The position numbers and the translations under genes were made by a program. A DNA stretch of 64,000 nucleotides from Angiostrongylus vasorum (Eukaryota; Nematoda; Chromadorea; Rhabditida; Metastrongylidae): contig JADANN010000177.1 of assembly GCA_018806985.1 (NCBI GenBank), forward strand, positions 372,001 through 436,000, given 5' to 3'. Under the pieces are notes generated by a model. It was not told the DNA's origin. It worked only from the letters and a program-made list of their open reading frames with translations, and ran no database searches. Below, piece by piece: positions 47,701 through 63,860 of this stretch (position 1 is the stretch's first letter; every line of letters begins with the position of its first letter).

Positions 47701-50700
47701 TATGTATATATATGTGTATATATATGCATACATATACGTGTGCATATAAGTATGCATAGGTATACATAAATATCATGTACCTAGATGTAAACATATATAT
47801 ACAATGTATATGTACATAACCCGCATTACTTGTTATCTCGTTGATCGTCGAGTACCTCGAGCGGGCGCCAGTAAATCTTTCATTTTTCCCTGTCGCGTGC
47901 AAGAGTAGCCCAGTGGGTTCTGCTTGCTCTAGGGACTCCATCACATCTTTCTTCTAGGGTTTTCGTGAAGAACTCAGACGATAGATCGATGGTTTTCCTG
48001 TCGTACGTTTGAGTTCATGTAACTTTAGGGCGCGTGTGGCGCAGTGGTCGGAGGTGCCCTGCGACACGCACATGGGATCGGTCCCCGCGCGTGGCTCACA
48101 AAGCCTTCCATCCCTCTGGAGACGGCAAATTGGTACCATACTTGTTTGGGAGGATAGCAGCATTGGCTCGATACATCGGTAGGCCACCGCGAGTCATTAT
48201 AAAAACCAGATATGCATCCAATCACCTCCAACGATGCTTAATGGAGTCAAGTGCATGGCGCATCCCTCAGTGATTGATCAACGCCGAGAGCTTTATCCTT
48301 TATCCTTTATTACGTTTGACTTCACGAGGAATCCAGTCACTAACGGCTGTTGTTCATCGGTTGTCGTTCATACGCATTACGTGACCGGCCCACCTTATCT
48401 TCGACTTTGGCGTACAGAACAGCATCTTTCATTTTTTGTTCGTCGTCGGAGGTAGGAGCTTCGGATCCCTTCCATTACTTGTGTGATACATGATACTCCC
48501 TAGCATCGTCCTTTCAACTGCGGGTTCAATAACGCAAAGTGATCTATCATCCTTCTTACGGAGAGGCTAGGTTTTTGACGCATATGTTAAACCAGGAAGT
48601 ACCGTTGTGTCGAAAAGGTCGGCACGGAGGCGGGTGTTCTTTGTTCTCTTCACTACATCCCCGATTCTTTTGAAAACTCCCCGAGCACGTCGTTTTCTTC
48701 TGCTCAACTCTGGGGCTAAGTCGTTCATCATGTTGATTTCCCGACCTAGATAGACGTAACTGGAGCATTCGGAGATATTCGTTCCGTCGAGCGTGAATGA
48801 GGCATACGAAACCAGTCCCTTCCCTCACGAACGTCGATTTTGTTAGATTTAGTCGAAGAACAATCGTTCCATAGAGTTTATCAAAGTAGGCAAGCATTCG
48901 TTTCCCTTGGCTAATGTTAGGTGATGTAAGAACGATGTCATTAGCAAAGCGAAGATGGTGTAATTGCCGACGATCGACTTTTACTCCAATGTTGTCCCAC
49001 TGCAATGTTCGCATGACTTTCTCGAGGGTGGCGGTAAATAATTTTGGCGAGATGGTGTCGCCTTCCCTAACTCCACTTTTGGCGTCAATGTTAATATTTT
49101 TTGTAGAATGGTGATATCTTAGTTGTGAATTTCTTTTACAGCTCACGAAGAATCTTTATGTACTGAGTAGGGACTCCTTGACTATTAAGGGCTTCCATGA
49201 CTGCTTCTATCTCAATTGAATCAAAGGCCTTCTTTAAATCGATGAAGGTGAGGCAGAGCGGTCTTTTGTACTCTCGCGATACTTTAATGAGTCTTGTTAT
49301 CGTGTCGATGTTATCCATTGTACTAAATCCTCTTCGAAACCCTGCTTGCTCACATGGCTGCCTTTCGTCCAGTGTTCTGTCACTTATGTTTAAGAAGACT
49401 CGAGTGAAAAGTTTCTAGACGAGAGACAGCAAGCAGATTGGGCGATAGTTGCGAATATCCTGGAGGTCACCTATCTTGAACAATAGCACGGTCTTGTTGG
49501 TCTTCAGTTGAGAAGGGACCTTTTATCCAGACAACTAACGTATGAAGAGTCGAACCAGTGTGTTCAAGAGAACTGGTAGAAGATTCTTCAGGTGTTCAGA
49601 TCTTATCATGTTTGGACCTGGTGGTGCTTGATTCTTCACTGATGAAATAGAATATCGGATTTCAAAAGGGTAAACTCGTGGGACGATCTATCTATCCTGG
49701 TTTATTTTTTATGAAGGCAGGATGAAATGTGTATTGAAGGGATCTGAGTAGCAGTCGTGGATGATTTTCTTCATTGTCTTTCTGGACGGTGTAACTGTTC
49801 CGTTTGGGCGTGGGAGTACAGTCATCTTGATTTTATAATTGGCGAAGCTTCGATGGGTTTTGTAAATGCTTTTCTCAGTCTCTGCAGCTTCGACCATAAA
49901 TGCTGGTTTCTTTCTGTAAAATCTTCTATCGCGTGTATGCATTGTTTTGCAACTTCTGACGTGAGTTGGCGGCTGCCCACAACTGTTTCTGTAGACAGAC
50001 GTCTCTTGGTAACTTTCGAACTCTCAGCCTTCATCGCGCTAACGTGAAAATGTTGATGTTCCTCGCGAATGTTATCAAGAACGGCATCTTCCCAACAGCC
50101 GACTAGTAAGTTGAATAAATCCCAGCTTATTTTGGCTTTGGGAGTTCGTTTTTTTGAATCTAGCAGCTTTTTTCTCCTTACCGCGAGAAATCAGTTCTTG
50201 CACGAAGGAGATGTCTGGTTCCCTGTAGAATTTTGGGACAACAGCGACATCGGTAAGGCAAAACCTTCGATTTACTATGAAGTGGTTTATTTTGTTATGG
50301 TACTGTCCACTGGGAGGCTCCCACGTCCAGCGTTGAGGGAGGCGTTTCTGGAATTGCGAGTTGCCATGGATGGTCTTGGTCGTCATGATAAAGTCGGACA
50401 TCCTGTTCGTTCCATTCTAATCCGTGAGTCCTAATGTGGCGTTCTTCAGACGTTCTTCGTGGTCCAATCTTGGTGTTAAAATCTCCAATGACGACTTAGA
50501 AGAATGCATGGTCTTCTTTGTAGATCTTCTCCAAGTCCATATGGAACGCTTCGACTTCTTCTTCGTCATAGTTTAATGCGGGCGCGTAAACGACGAAAGC
50601 TGTTAAAGCACTGGCTTTCTTTTTTGATTGATCTGCATCTTTTTAATCGTAAACGTCCGATTCGGGTTGTTAGCTGTTTGAATGAATCACTATCTATGGT

Positions 50701-51862
50701 CAAACTCTTGTTGACGAGAACGCCGACGCCGCGGACTTGTATACTATCGCATATTCCGAGGAAATGTTCATCTCCAATGTCATAGACGGCGTTGAATAGG
50801 TGTCGTCGTGTCGTTTGGGCCACTCCGATGTCGTTGTACCTTGTCCTTCTTGCTTCAATGATCAAGTTTTCTATCGAGGACGCAGAAGCAAGTGTACATG
50901 CTTTATAGGTACAGATCGTCACCTTAATCCTTTGCGATTGAGGCAGCTTAGAATTACCTTGAAATTTTACAAGCCTCTCTATACTCGTCCCTACCCGACG
51001 CTTCCATATTGAGGCTCTTTCGGAGTCACGGGAATGATACCCGTTTCTTTTACTGTGTTTAGCTTTTTTGTTACCCACGTATAGCTTGTTAAGCTTTGAA
51101 CTTGGGGGGCTGGGTATACTTACGGGTTGCTTGCCAGTCTCTCCCACAGTAGGCATCGAACGTATTTGTTGGAGGCGACTCCCTAACCGTCTCTCTACCT
51201 CCTTGTCACTTGATTGCAGGCTTTTGGCCGAATTGACTCGTAGAATAAACTGCAGTAGAATAACATGGCCGGCTCGTGATCTCTCATGTGATGGAGAACT
51301 GTGGTATATAAACATACGTATGTAGTATATATATACAAGTGTTGCTTGGAGTGAAAGTTAGGAAAAGAAGGAAAGCAATAGGTTTTTAGCATCGGATCCT
51401 CCAAACGAGTGGTAATATTGTTTATCCCACCTCTCATTTTGTTTTACATTTCATTCTTAGTATACGATTTTTCAAATTTCGTTCGGAAAGACCTTTTTGT
51501 TTAGATCGGTCATGTAACATTGTCTGAGGAAGCCGAAAAGTTGCCACTAACACTTCAAAGAGCTACTTCATTGATAAAGGTTATCTTTTAGAATTTAGTT
51601 TCTAATTTTTTTGACTGGTAGCCTTCGTACAAACTTCTCATTGATTTGAGTGGTTGCAAATGTCTCTACACTTAGTATGATCTCTATTGTAGTCTACGAA
51701 AAAATGGCCTAAAGTATATTTTTTTGCCGAAACTAAGCATTTTAGGATGCCTTTCGTACAGCAGCTGAGCGTGAAATCTCCACAGGTGATAAGATTCATC
51801 TGGTTATCGCAGAGAGCGGAAAGCCTATCCAGCAGACATATATTCCTCTTCGTGAGGACTAA
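44725..51862 (+). CDS. pbs-6: 20S proteasome subunit beta type-1 (beta-6)
   Basis: A structural, non-catalytic beta-ring subunit of the 20S proteasome. Seven exons close in phase: 44725-44885, 45026-45136, 45609-45678, 45922-46063, 46147-46253, 51505-51579 and 51746-51862. They give 260 residues, a normal length with an N-terminal extension of about 50 residues. Family landmarks: [12 protein letters not shown] before the mature-type start, [63 protein letters not shown], then [20 protein letters not shown] and [20 protein letters not shown]. The family's GGT entry is replaced by GGST, consistent with beta-6 having no catalytic Thr. The first five exons are compact, but intron 6 is 5.25 kb and holds an antisense RTE element with nested SINEs. 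AATAAA lies 47 bp past the stop. Confidence 0.96.
45163..45560 (-). repeat. Family D repeat
   Basis: Complete copy in pbs-6 intron 2. TCTTACTTACTTGGATACTTGG marks the tailed end. Confidence 0.85.
46318..46622 (-). repeat. Degenerate family B SINE
   Basis: Recognisable by GATGTATTAGGTCAGTG and by the tRNA-like end TAGCCACTGTGCCATATGCGC, but with an internal duplication of the CCTCGAAGATATGGG segment. Confidence 0.6.
46623..47244. other. Unassigned pbs-6 intron sequence
   Basis: AT-rich, with no repeat or coding signal recognised. Confidence 0.35.
47245..47515 (+). repeat. Family B SINE
   Basis: Complete copy with GGGTCGATCCCCGCGC and the tail GAGAGCTTTATTTTTTATCC. Confidence 0.8.
47690..47815. 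repeat. TA-rich low-complexity tract
   Basis: Imperfect TATATATGTATA repeats next to the 3' end of the RTE element, possibly its expanded tail. Confidence 0.8.
47820..51250 (-). mobile_element. RTE-like non-LTR retrotransposon, near full length
   Basis: On the - strand it runs from a 5' leader (~51250-50950) into an APE-type endonuclease (51315-50566 frame: [26 protein letters not shown]), then RT pieces at 49318-49136 ([20 protein letters not shown]) and 49146-48556 ([33 protein letters not shown]), then a C-terminal and 3' region to about 47820. The RT catalytic FADD-type motif reads FAND, and several frameshifts and stops are present, so it is dead. A family B SINE is nested at 48018-48310. 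The element lies antisense in intron 6 of pbs-6. Confidence 0.85.
48018..48310 (+). repeat. Family B SINE nested in RTE, with target duplication
   Basis: Inserted in the RTE 3' region. Direct repeats TACGTTTGAGTTCA (48004-48017) and TACGTTTGACTTCA (48311-48324) flank it, with one mismatch in 14. The A box TGGCGCAGTGG is exact. Confidence 0.88.
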
Positions 51863-51908
51863 AACTCAATGTCCTCATCTTTTGTTACTAAGGCGTTCGT
51901 GTTTTTGC

Positions 51909-51914
51909 AATAAA
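51909..51914 (+). terminator. pbs-6: Poly(A) signal of pbs-6
   Basis: A canonical AATAAA 47 bp after the TAA stop codon, giving a short 3' UTR typical of nematode housekeeping genes. Confidence 0.7.
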
Positions 51915-52105
51915 AGTCTGCCATTGTTTTGTTGTCCATTGTTTTGATTTCCTTGGTTTCTGGGACTGTTTGTCGTACTGTAGTCCATTACAACATTCTA
52001 TGAAGTATAAAGAGATTTGCCCATAGCGCTCCATGATTTTTATTTTCGCATCTAAAATTGCAGTTGGATTGCTTCTTGTAGAGTAATCATATGCCATATT
52101 ACTAC

Positions 52106-52292
52106 TTGGAGACTTGGACGGCTCATCTTCAATGATTATAAGGACCCAGCGTAATCTCCACTTTTTCGGAGATTTGCCGGCTTTAACCATTGTGGTTCCT
52201 TAGAATCCCGAGGTCGGCCTGGGCAAAGTCTACCTCAGGTCGTCACCACCACGACAGTCGCCGCCCTTGTGGATCAGAGGGAAATATTGTGT
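52106..52292 (-). repeat. Family D repeat, 3' half
   Basis: Truncated after the TGGATCAGAGGGA segment. Downstream of the pbs-6 stop. Confidence 0.78.
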
Positions 52293-53742
52293 GTCATATT
52301 ACTTTATCTATAATCGAAGCTATGTGAAAGGGAAGGTCCTGCCGTAGCACAGGAGGCTTTCTTTTTATAAGTGGGAAGACGTCTGTTATTGGTCTTCGCA
52401 TTTTTTCAAGGTCAAAAACGTAAGGGAAAGCATATTGTGAACAGGCTGTCTAGCATATTGAAGTGATGGGTCCAAGCCGTTCGTTAAAGACCGTCTATGT
52501 ATATTTAAAGGTGCTGATGTATAGCCCTGGGGATGTCAGTAGTATATCGTGGTGCTAGCTGATCACATATTTTGTGTAACTATACGGTTTTATTCCCTAC
52601 AGAATAAACTTTGGGAGGGTACACTCATATTTCCCTTAACAATACCGCTGACGATTGCTGTACAGTTCCTCTTCGATCGTGATAAGACATATCGTGCAGA
52701 GGAAGTATTGATGGAAAGACAGTCTTTAAATGAATCCCATAGGATACATCCCAAAGAGTCCCATACATTCTAATAATATCGTATGGAATAATCGGAAAAA
52801 AGACTCCATCCATATTATGTCAGCTTATGAGGGAAACTACAAGGCTTCAGAGGGGGAACACACGAATAACAGGTAAAGAACCAAGAATTCGAGAAATATC
52901 CATGGGTTGGTGAGTTTTGCAATACCTTCCGTCTCCCTCAATGCTGCACAAGATTTTTTTCAGTACTTCTTTCACACAGGATGGCCTTCCGTTTAGCCGA
53001 TGCGCACGACTGTTCTTCACAGTTCTGTTACTGGCGTGTCGTCGCGTGAAATCAGTGTTTTCGCGTGGTCCGCTTTTCAGTGCTTTCAGTGCAGTCTCAG
53101 TATTTTCATACATGGTTCCGAAACGTTCTAAAGCAATTTTTCTGGAACTAGGTTTTAACTGATTTCTGTGAACATTCGATTCGATGATAATCCGTTATGC
53201 ATTGAATGCATTGTAACTCAAATTGGTGTTGGATTCCTAAGGTTTCTTGCATTATTAGGTTAAAACATAGGGAACCAAGTTGGCGGTAGAGGGCTAGAAG
53301 GACTGATAATAGGGTTAGGACTTAGCAGTATCTTTGCTAATGAGCTTGTCTATCTTAAATAACTTTGTGTTTTACCTTAGTTTCACCATGCTCTGATCTC
53401 TTCATATTTTTAAAATAGATTTAAGAGCTTTTCTTTAACGTCATCTCTTCACAGATCTTTGTTTTTTATTGTCGTATTTGACAAAACATACCGTCATTGT
53501 TCGCTTTGTAGAGAATGATGACTGTTTTTGGGTAATACTTCTGGATTTCTCTTAAAGCTTCTTGCCATTCTACGGGCAAAAACTCCTGTCATCATCTCTG
53601 GGGCTTGATATTACGAGAATTTTTACCTATGTCTGAGATCTACACCCCTTTCTCGGGTGTTTTTCTATCATTTTCTCTCATTTTCTTCTAAGAATGACGA
53701 TTGATTTCGCTTGTGATGTCTCATAAAGGCTCGTTACACCAC
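52293..53742. other. Intergenic region pbs-6 to laf-1
   Basis: No repeat family or domain-bearing frame was recognised. It presumably contains the laf-1 promoter. Confidence 0.45.
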
Positions 53743-53757
53743 ACAGCAGCATTTCAG
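53743..53757 (+). promoter_or_regulatory. Possible spliced-leader acceptor of laf-1
   Basis: The sequence CAGCATTTCAG ends about 45 bp before the laf-1 ATG at 53802 and has no coding exon upstream of it. It would leave a short 5' UTR after SL addition. The prediction rests on position and consensus only. Confidence 0.4.
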
Positions 53758-53801
53758 GAGAAGTCCCAGACTTCGGCTCGCATTTGCGACTTGTTTCTTT
53801 G

Positions 53802-58184
<4,383 letters not shown>

Positions 58185-58934
58185 TCGACAGGCAATATTA
58201 ATATCTACCGTATACTATCCCAACGTTCTTGTCAAGTGCTTGTGTACCTATTTGAGTGTACGTACCTTCAAAATAGCTAGCTCACTTTCTGTTCTGCCCA
58301 TTCTGTTTCAAATGTACTTGTCTCTGTATGTGTTGTTGTTCGACAGCCCGTGTTTGGTGGGTGGTGCGCGTCGCGTTGGTGAGAAGGACATGCTTCAAGA
58401 GGAGAGAGGTGTGTTCCGCTCCGGACAGTTTGGTTTTCATTGGTCGACGCTACAAGCTCTTTTGTGTGTGTCTCTAGCGCTTCCGCCGGTGGTGAGATCG
58501 CTCCTGCCGACGGTGAGATTTCACGTAGGCACTTTGTCGGCTTGGTTCTTTGGAAAGGCTTTGTCTAAACTATCTCAATGTTATTTTTTTGTCTCGTTTA
58601 TGATTTATTATGGATTCGATCGACGCTATTACTATAGCAACGTCGATCAATAACCATGTTATTTGCTTGTGATAAATAGAATGATCCTAGGAGTGTTTCT
58701 TTGTTCTTACATTGTATATTCATTCGTCCATAACGATGTAGATGATGATGCTGATCCTGATGATAATGGTGGTGATGATAATGGTCTTTTTTCTGTTGAC
58801 TCGTGAATTCCTTTAAGATTTTAGCCATTTGTTTACGCGACGCGTTTTGATCCCATTGGAGACGGGTCTGGTTGTGTAATTCAGTTCTTACTGAGCATTA
58901 ATTTATACGATTTTGATTTTTGTAGAATTTACCT

Positions 58935-58940
58935 AATAAA
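58935..58940 (+). terminator. laf-1: Poly(A) signal of laf-1
   Basis: An AATAAA about 750 bp after the laf-1 stop is the first canonical signal downstream. The intervening AT-rich, repeat-free sequence is then the likely 3' UTR. Confidence 0.5.
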
Positions 58941-59734
58941 GGATTCATACCCATTGTACCTAAAGTTTTAGCTATCGAACAATGTCAGCGTAACATTTTT
59001 TTTCAAACGACTATTTCTTATGGACGTTTATGGCTTCTCCATGGGGGACATGGAATATCGAACGATTCCAGTCTTGTCAGTTGCCGCTCACATCATCGTA
59101 CGTCTCAATTCATATTCACATACATCCGCGCCATACGAGAAGTGGCATCCTTCAGCTCCGATCTCACTGAAACCTTGAAAGTTATTTCACCATAACGTAT
59201 TGCGAACACATCCAGAGTTCATTTCTGGTTGAAGGATATTATAGCGAAAGGTGTAGGGATTTCTCTCCAAATTCTCTTCAAACATGCTGGATATCAAATC
59301 GAAGCTGATGAGTGGTGAGACACGAAGGGTATAACTTTCCAATTATCATGGTATTAGTACTATACCAAGGAAGATAGATAGGAACAGAGCTAGGCTGACG
59401 TAAACCAGACCTCGCATAGTTTTTATGGTCACACTAGATCAAAAATTCGTACTCACCGAACTGAAGAATTCGCTGCGACCAGTTTTTTTCTTAAGTAAAA
59501 TGTTTGTGACATTTCAGCTGGGAGAACACTGAAAACCTATTTCAGTTTTGATTAAATTGACCCAGAGATTTAGAAGAGCGAAGTTCAGTTTAAGAGAATT
59601 GAAAACGGGTTAGCCATTAGCTAGCTATGCTTTTCTTCTTTGCTGTGTAGTATTTACGATACAGATTATGAAGTTGCGTGAAAATTTACGAGATTTTCTG
59701 TCTCTGATAGATATAGATATAGGTCGAGATATCC
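58941..59734. other. Unassigned sequence after laf-1
   Basis: AT-rich, no gene or named repeat seen. Confidence 0.35.
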
Positions 59735-61880
59735 ATGGCTCGACGTTTTTTATTTCTCGTAGGAGGATCTCACGCCGGGAGAACAAGAGAGACCTTCGCT
59801 TTCCTGAGACACAGGTGGATCCAGTGGAGGAGCTGCCTCCTTCTGCTGCAACAATTTGGCACGTACCTTCTGTGCCTGCGAGCATGTACTCATGCATGTA
59901 TGAGTTGGTGTGTTCTCATTTATTCGAATTGTATTCTACGAGTCGTTTCGGTGAAGAGCTTATTAGGAGCCGCCTCCAATAAATAAGCTCTTCATTTACT
60001 TTTGGGAGAGAGTAGCAAGCTACTCGAGAGTACACCCAGCTCCCACGTTCAGAGCTTAGCAATTTACAAGTAAATATCAAACGTTGAACACAGTAAAATA
60101 AGTGGACCTCACTCTCCTGAGCCCGAATGAGCCAACGATACGCAGCGTAGGCTAGGGACATGTACGGAAAGGCTGCTAAGATCTCAGAGCCATTTTAGGG
60201 TGCCTAAATCGCAGAGGATTGAGGTGATGATCTGTACCTACAATGCACGTACACTTGCATCCGAGTCCTCGATAGAAGACTTGCTCATGCAAGCAAGAAG
60301 GATAACGTACGACGTCATCGGCCTGGCTGAGACGAGAAGACGCCAGCCTTTCAAGGCCGTCTATGACACCGGGGAAGAACTATTCCTCGGAACATGCGAC
60401 AGTAGAGGAGTTGGCGGCGTCGGCGTTCTCGTCAACACGAGTTTGTCCATGAACACCGATTCATTCGAACAACTAAGAACCCGAATCGGACGTTTATGAT
60501 TAAAGAGTTGTGGATCAATATCGGCTTTGAGAATCTTCGTCGTTTACGTGCCGACATCAAACTATGACGAAGAAGTCGAAGCGTTCTATGTGGACTTGGA
60601 GAAGTTCTACAGGGGGGAGACCATGCATTCTTCAAGGTCATCATTGGAGATTTCGAAGTCAAGATTGGACCAAGAAGAACGTCTGAAGAACGTCACATTG
60701 GGACCACGGATTAGAATGGAACATACAGGGTGAGCGGCTGTCCGAGTTTATCACCACGTCGAAGACCATCCATCCACGGTAGCTCACAATTCCAGAAGCC
60801 CCACCCTCAGTGCTGGACGTGGAGTCTCCTAACGGAGAGTACCATGGCGAAATAGGCCACATCATAGTAAATAGAAGGTTTTGTCTAACCGATGTCGCTG
60901 TTATCCCAAAATTCTACACGGCATCAGACCACCGCCTCCTTCTTGCAAGATTCTATTTCTGGCAGAAAGGAGAAAAAAGCAGCTAAATTCAAATCAATTC
61001 ATTAGTAGGCCGTTGATAAGATGTCGTTCTCGATAACGTCGACGAGGAGTACGGTTGCCTCATTCAACATCTTCACGCTAGCGCTAGGAAGGCTGAAGGT
61101 TTGAAAGTCACCATGAGACGTCTCGAGAAACACTCGGGCTGATATGCCAACATAGAATCGCACGGGCTACAGACAACTCCCAACTCAAGTCCGAACAAAA
61201 CAGTGTAAACGGACTATAAAAGAAAATCTTAAAAAAGAGAAGCTGGCTGGGATATTTGCAGAAACTTTCAGACCGCAGGTGTCTGCGGCGTGAAACTAAC
61301 CAGTCACCTGCGGTCCGGAGTTTTGCAAATATCTCAGCACCATTGCGGCTGTATCAAACCTATTTCACACCCTACCGTGAAAAATTAAATAAAAGTAAAT
61401 AAAGTAAAAAATAAAAAGCAGCAAATAAAAAGTTAACATGGAGAAAATAGCATTTTTCTGCTCGTGAAGAGCAGAAGCGCAGAACACAAACCACATCGCG
61501 AAGACCTGTGGATCATTGCACCAATCCGGCTTTGAAGTGGGCGAAGATGTCGAAACGATAACTGAGTGTCTTTTTTGTCAAATCGTGTTTGCTTAATAAT
61601 CGGAGGACAACTGGATGACAGGAGCCGTGAGAGCCGTGAGCGACTCGATTCTTTAAAATGTCAGACACAAGGCAGGAGAACCACCAAGCAGATGTTTATA
61701 GCATGGAAGCCTTGGAAGAAAACTATGGTGCTCAACAAGTCGCTAGTGAGAGGAGAAGCTACTGGTATGCACTTGGATGGAACAGGGAGAAATGGAAGGT
61801 TTGCTGACGCCTGCTCGAGTCGCTCCCCGTTCATTGGAACGAATGGCGATATAGGTGGTAACGTTTACAAAGGATTGTAG
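59735..61880 (+). mobile_element. RTE-like retrotransposon, internally deleted
   Basis: Leader, then endonuclease from 60200 ([52 protein letters not shown]) to about 60990. The RT is missing. A family A hairpin occupies 61246-61400, and C-terminal RTE-like residues (TGAVRAVSDS, RKAGEPPSRC in shifting frames) reappear at ~61615-61850. Confidence 0.75.
61246..61400. repeat. Family A palindrome
   Basis: A partial - copy and a partial + copy meet. Arms 61246-61280 and 61313-61345 are near reverse complements (GACCGCAGGTG / CACCTGCGGTC, TGCAAATATCTCAGC), with a ~32-bp loop. Confidence 0.75.
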
Positions 61881-61987
61881 ATTTGTTAATTTTTTTAATG
61901 ATTGCGTCGTTTTCTTGTTCAGCAATCGCGAGGTTGTTATACAGCATACATTTACTTCCATAGAAAAACACAATACAGTGCAACAGT

Positions 61988-62023
61988 AGCTGACGTTTCG
62001 GGAGTATCGCCTTCTTCAGAGCC
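61988..62023 (-). ncRNA. Hammerhead-like motif, damaged stem II
   Basis: Read on the - strand, it keeps CTGAAGA and GAAACGTC, but the 3' side of stem II is CCC instead of GCC, giving a C-C mismatch that should weaken the helix. Confidence 0.6.
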
Positions 62024-62042
62024 GCTTTTTTCATGACTTCAC

Positions 62043-62080
62043 AGCTCTGAAGAAGGCGATACTGCCGAAACGTCAGCTAC
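62043..62080 (+). ncRNA. Hammerhead-ribozyme-like motif, 62-kb pair right arm
   Basis: Same CTGAAGA, GGC-GATACT-GCC, GAAAC, GTC order as at 42535, with all core positions kept and a 4-bp AGCT/AGCT stem I. Confidence 0.68.
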
Positions 62081-62224
62081 TGTTGCATTGTATTGTGTTT
62101 TTCTATGGGAGTAAATGTATGCTGTATAACAACCTCGCGATTGCTGAACAAGAAAACGACGCATTCATATTCCAATGCCGAGGTTAAAAGAAAGCCCATC
62201 CTGGGAGCAATTTTTTTTTATTTT

Positions 62225-62595
62225 ATTTGATCCGTCTTCACATCTACTATACAGATCCCTACACTTCTCACATTCGATCTCGTTTCCTCGCATCCATTGT
62301 CCACGAAGATCTTCCAACTTCTTCACGCGTGCTTCTTTTGCTGTTTGAGGATTTCCATTTCATCTTAAATGTTGTAGAATGCTGGTCGAGCAATTCCCCC
62401 CTGGAGTCCTGAGATAGCCGGGCTCGACCGCTCTCAATTGGATTGCAGGAAGTGATTTTTTTTGCCAGAGAAGTCCGGTACCAATTTCCCGACACCGGAG
62501 AAATGAGAGACTTGGTTGGCCCGCAGCGGAATCGAACTAGAACCATGCTCGTGATGACGAGCACCACTACTACTGTGCTATCCGCCCCGATTTGT
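62225..62595 (-). repeat. Family C SINE
   Basis: Complete copy. Read on the - strand, the B box is AGTTCGATTCC, the best tRNA match of its family. Confidence 0.82.
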
Positions 62596-62739
62596 TAATA
62601 TATCGAAAGATTAGCTATACTTCCAATTAAACGTTATCGCCTTAACTCATGTTAATCATCGACTTAGTCCGATGCTATTAAAAACAAAACTAATTTTTGA
62701 ATCATGGGGCTTTCCAAATATTGCACTTATCACGTAGGC

Positions 62740-63103
<364 letters not shown>

Positions 63104-63129
63104 CGGGTCATGTCACAAAAATTAGATGA

Positions 63130-63860
63130 AATATGGATCACCTCGTAATCTCGTTGATCGTCCAGTGACTCGAGCGGGCGCCAGTACATCTTTCTATTTT
63201 CCCCTGTCGCGTGCAAGAGTAGCCAAATGGGTTCTGCTCGCTGTAGGAACTCGTACAGCATCATATCTTTCTTCAAGGCTCTTTGTGAAAAACTCTGACC
63301 ATCGGGTCGGTGGTCTTCCTGCAGTACGTTTGACATCCCGAGGGAACCCAGTCACTAATGGCTCTTGCCCATCGGTTTTCATTCATACGCATTACGTGTC
63401 CGGCCCACTTTATCCTCGACTGTTTGGCGTACATAACGGCATCTTTGATTTTTGATCGTTGACGCAGCTCCGAGCTTCGGATCCCTTCCCTTAGTTGTGT
63501 GAAACGGGGTACTCCTGGCATCATCATTTCGACTGCGTGTTCAACAATGCTAAGCGAACTTCATCCTGCTTACGCAGCGACCAGGTTTCCGTCACTTACG
63601 TTAAAGCAGGAAATACCGTGGAGTCGAAAGGTGGACACGGAGTCAAGTGTTCTTTGTCTTCTTCACTATATCCTCGATGCTCTTGAAAGCTCCTCAAGTC
63701 GGTCGTTTTCTTCCGCTAAACTTTGGAGCTATGTCGTTCATCATGTTGATTTCCCGGCCTAAATAGACATAAATGGAGCATTCGGAGATGTTCCTTCCAT
63801 TGAGCGTGAATGAGGCATACGAAACCAATCCGTTCCTCATGAACATCGATATCATCGAAA
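63130..63860 (-). mobile_element. RTE-like retrotransposon, 3' part
   Basis: On the - strand it encodes the typical RTE C-terminus: [20 protein letters not shown], then DVKRTAGRPPTRWSEFFTKS. An upstream piece (63916-63716, FVCLIHAQWKEHLRMLHL) corresponds to 48760-48800 in the longer copy. The remainder may continue beyond 63860 as AT-rich decay. Confidence 0.8.

Larger units (their letters stand above)
61900..62205. mobile_element. Inverted pair of Penelope 3' ends with hammerhead-like cores
   Basis: Two copies of the PLE terminal ~115 bp face each other. The left arm (61904-62018, - orientation) and right arm (62043-~62200, + orientation) are separated by about 24 bp. Both carry the same sequence as the outer ends of the 39-42.7 kb pair, including the CGCGATTGCTGAAC end and GTATTGTGTTTTTC. 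No RT or endonuclease coding remains between them, so this is a solo-terminus palindrome. Confidence 0.8.

Noticed and set aside
48018..48095. Functional tRNA gene
   Set aside because: A and B boxes are present, but the sequence is part of a repeated ~290-bp SINE with a target duplication and does not form a complete cloverleaf by eye.
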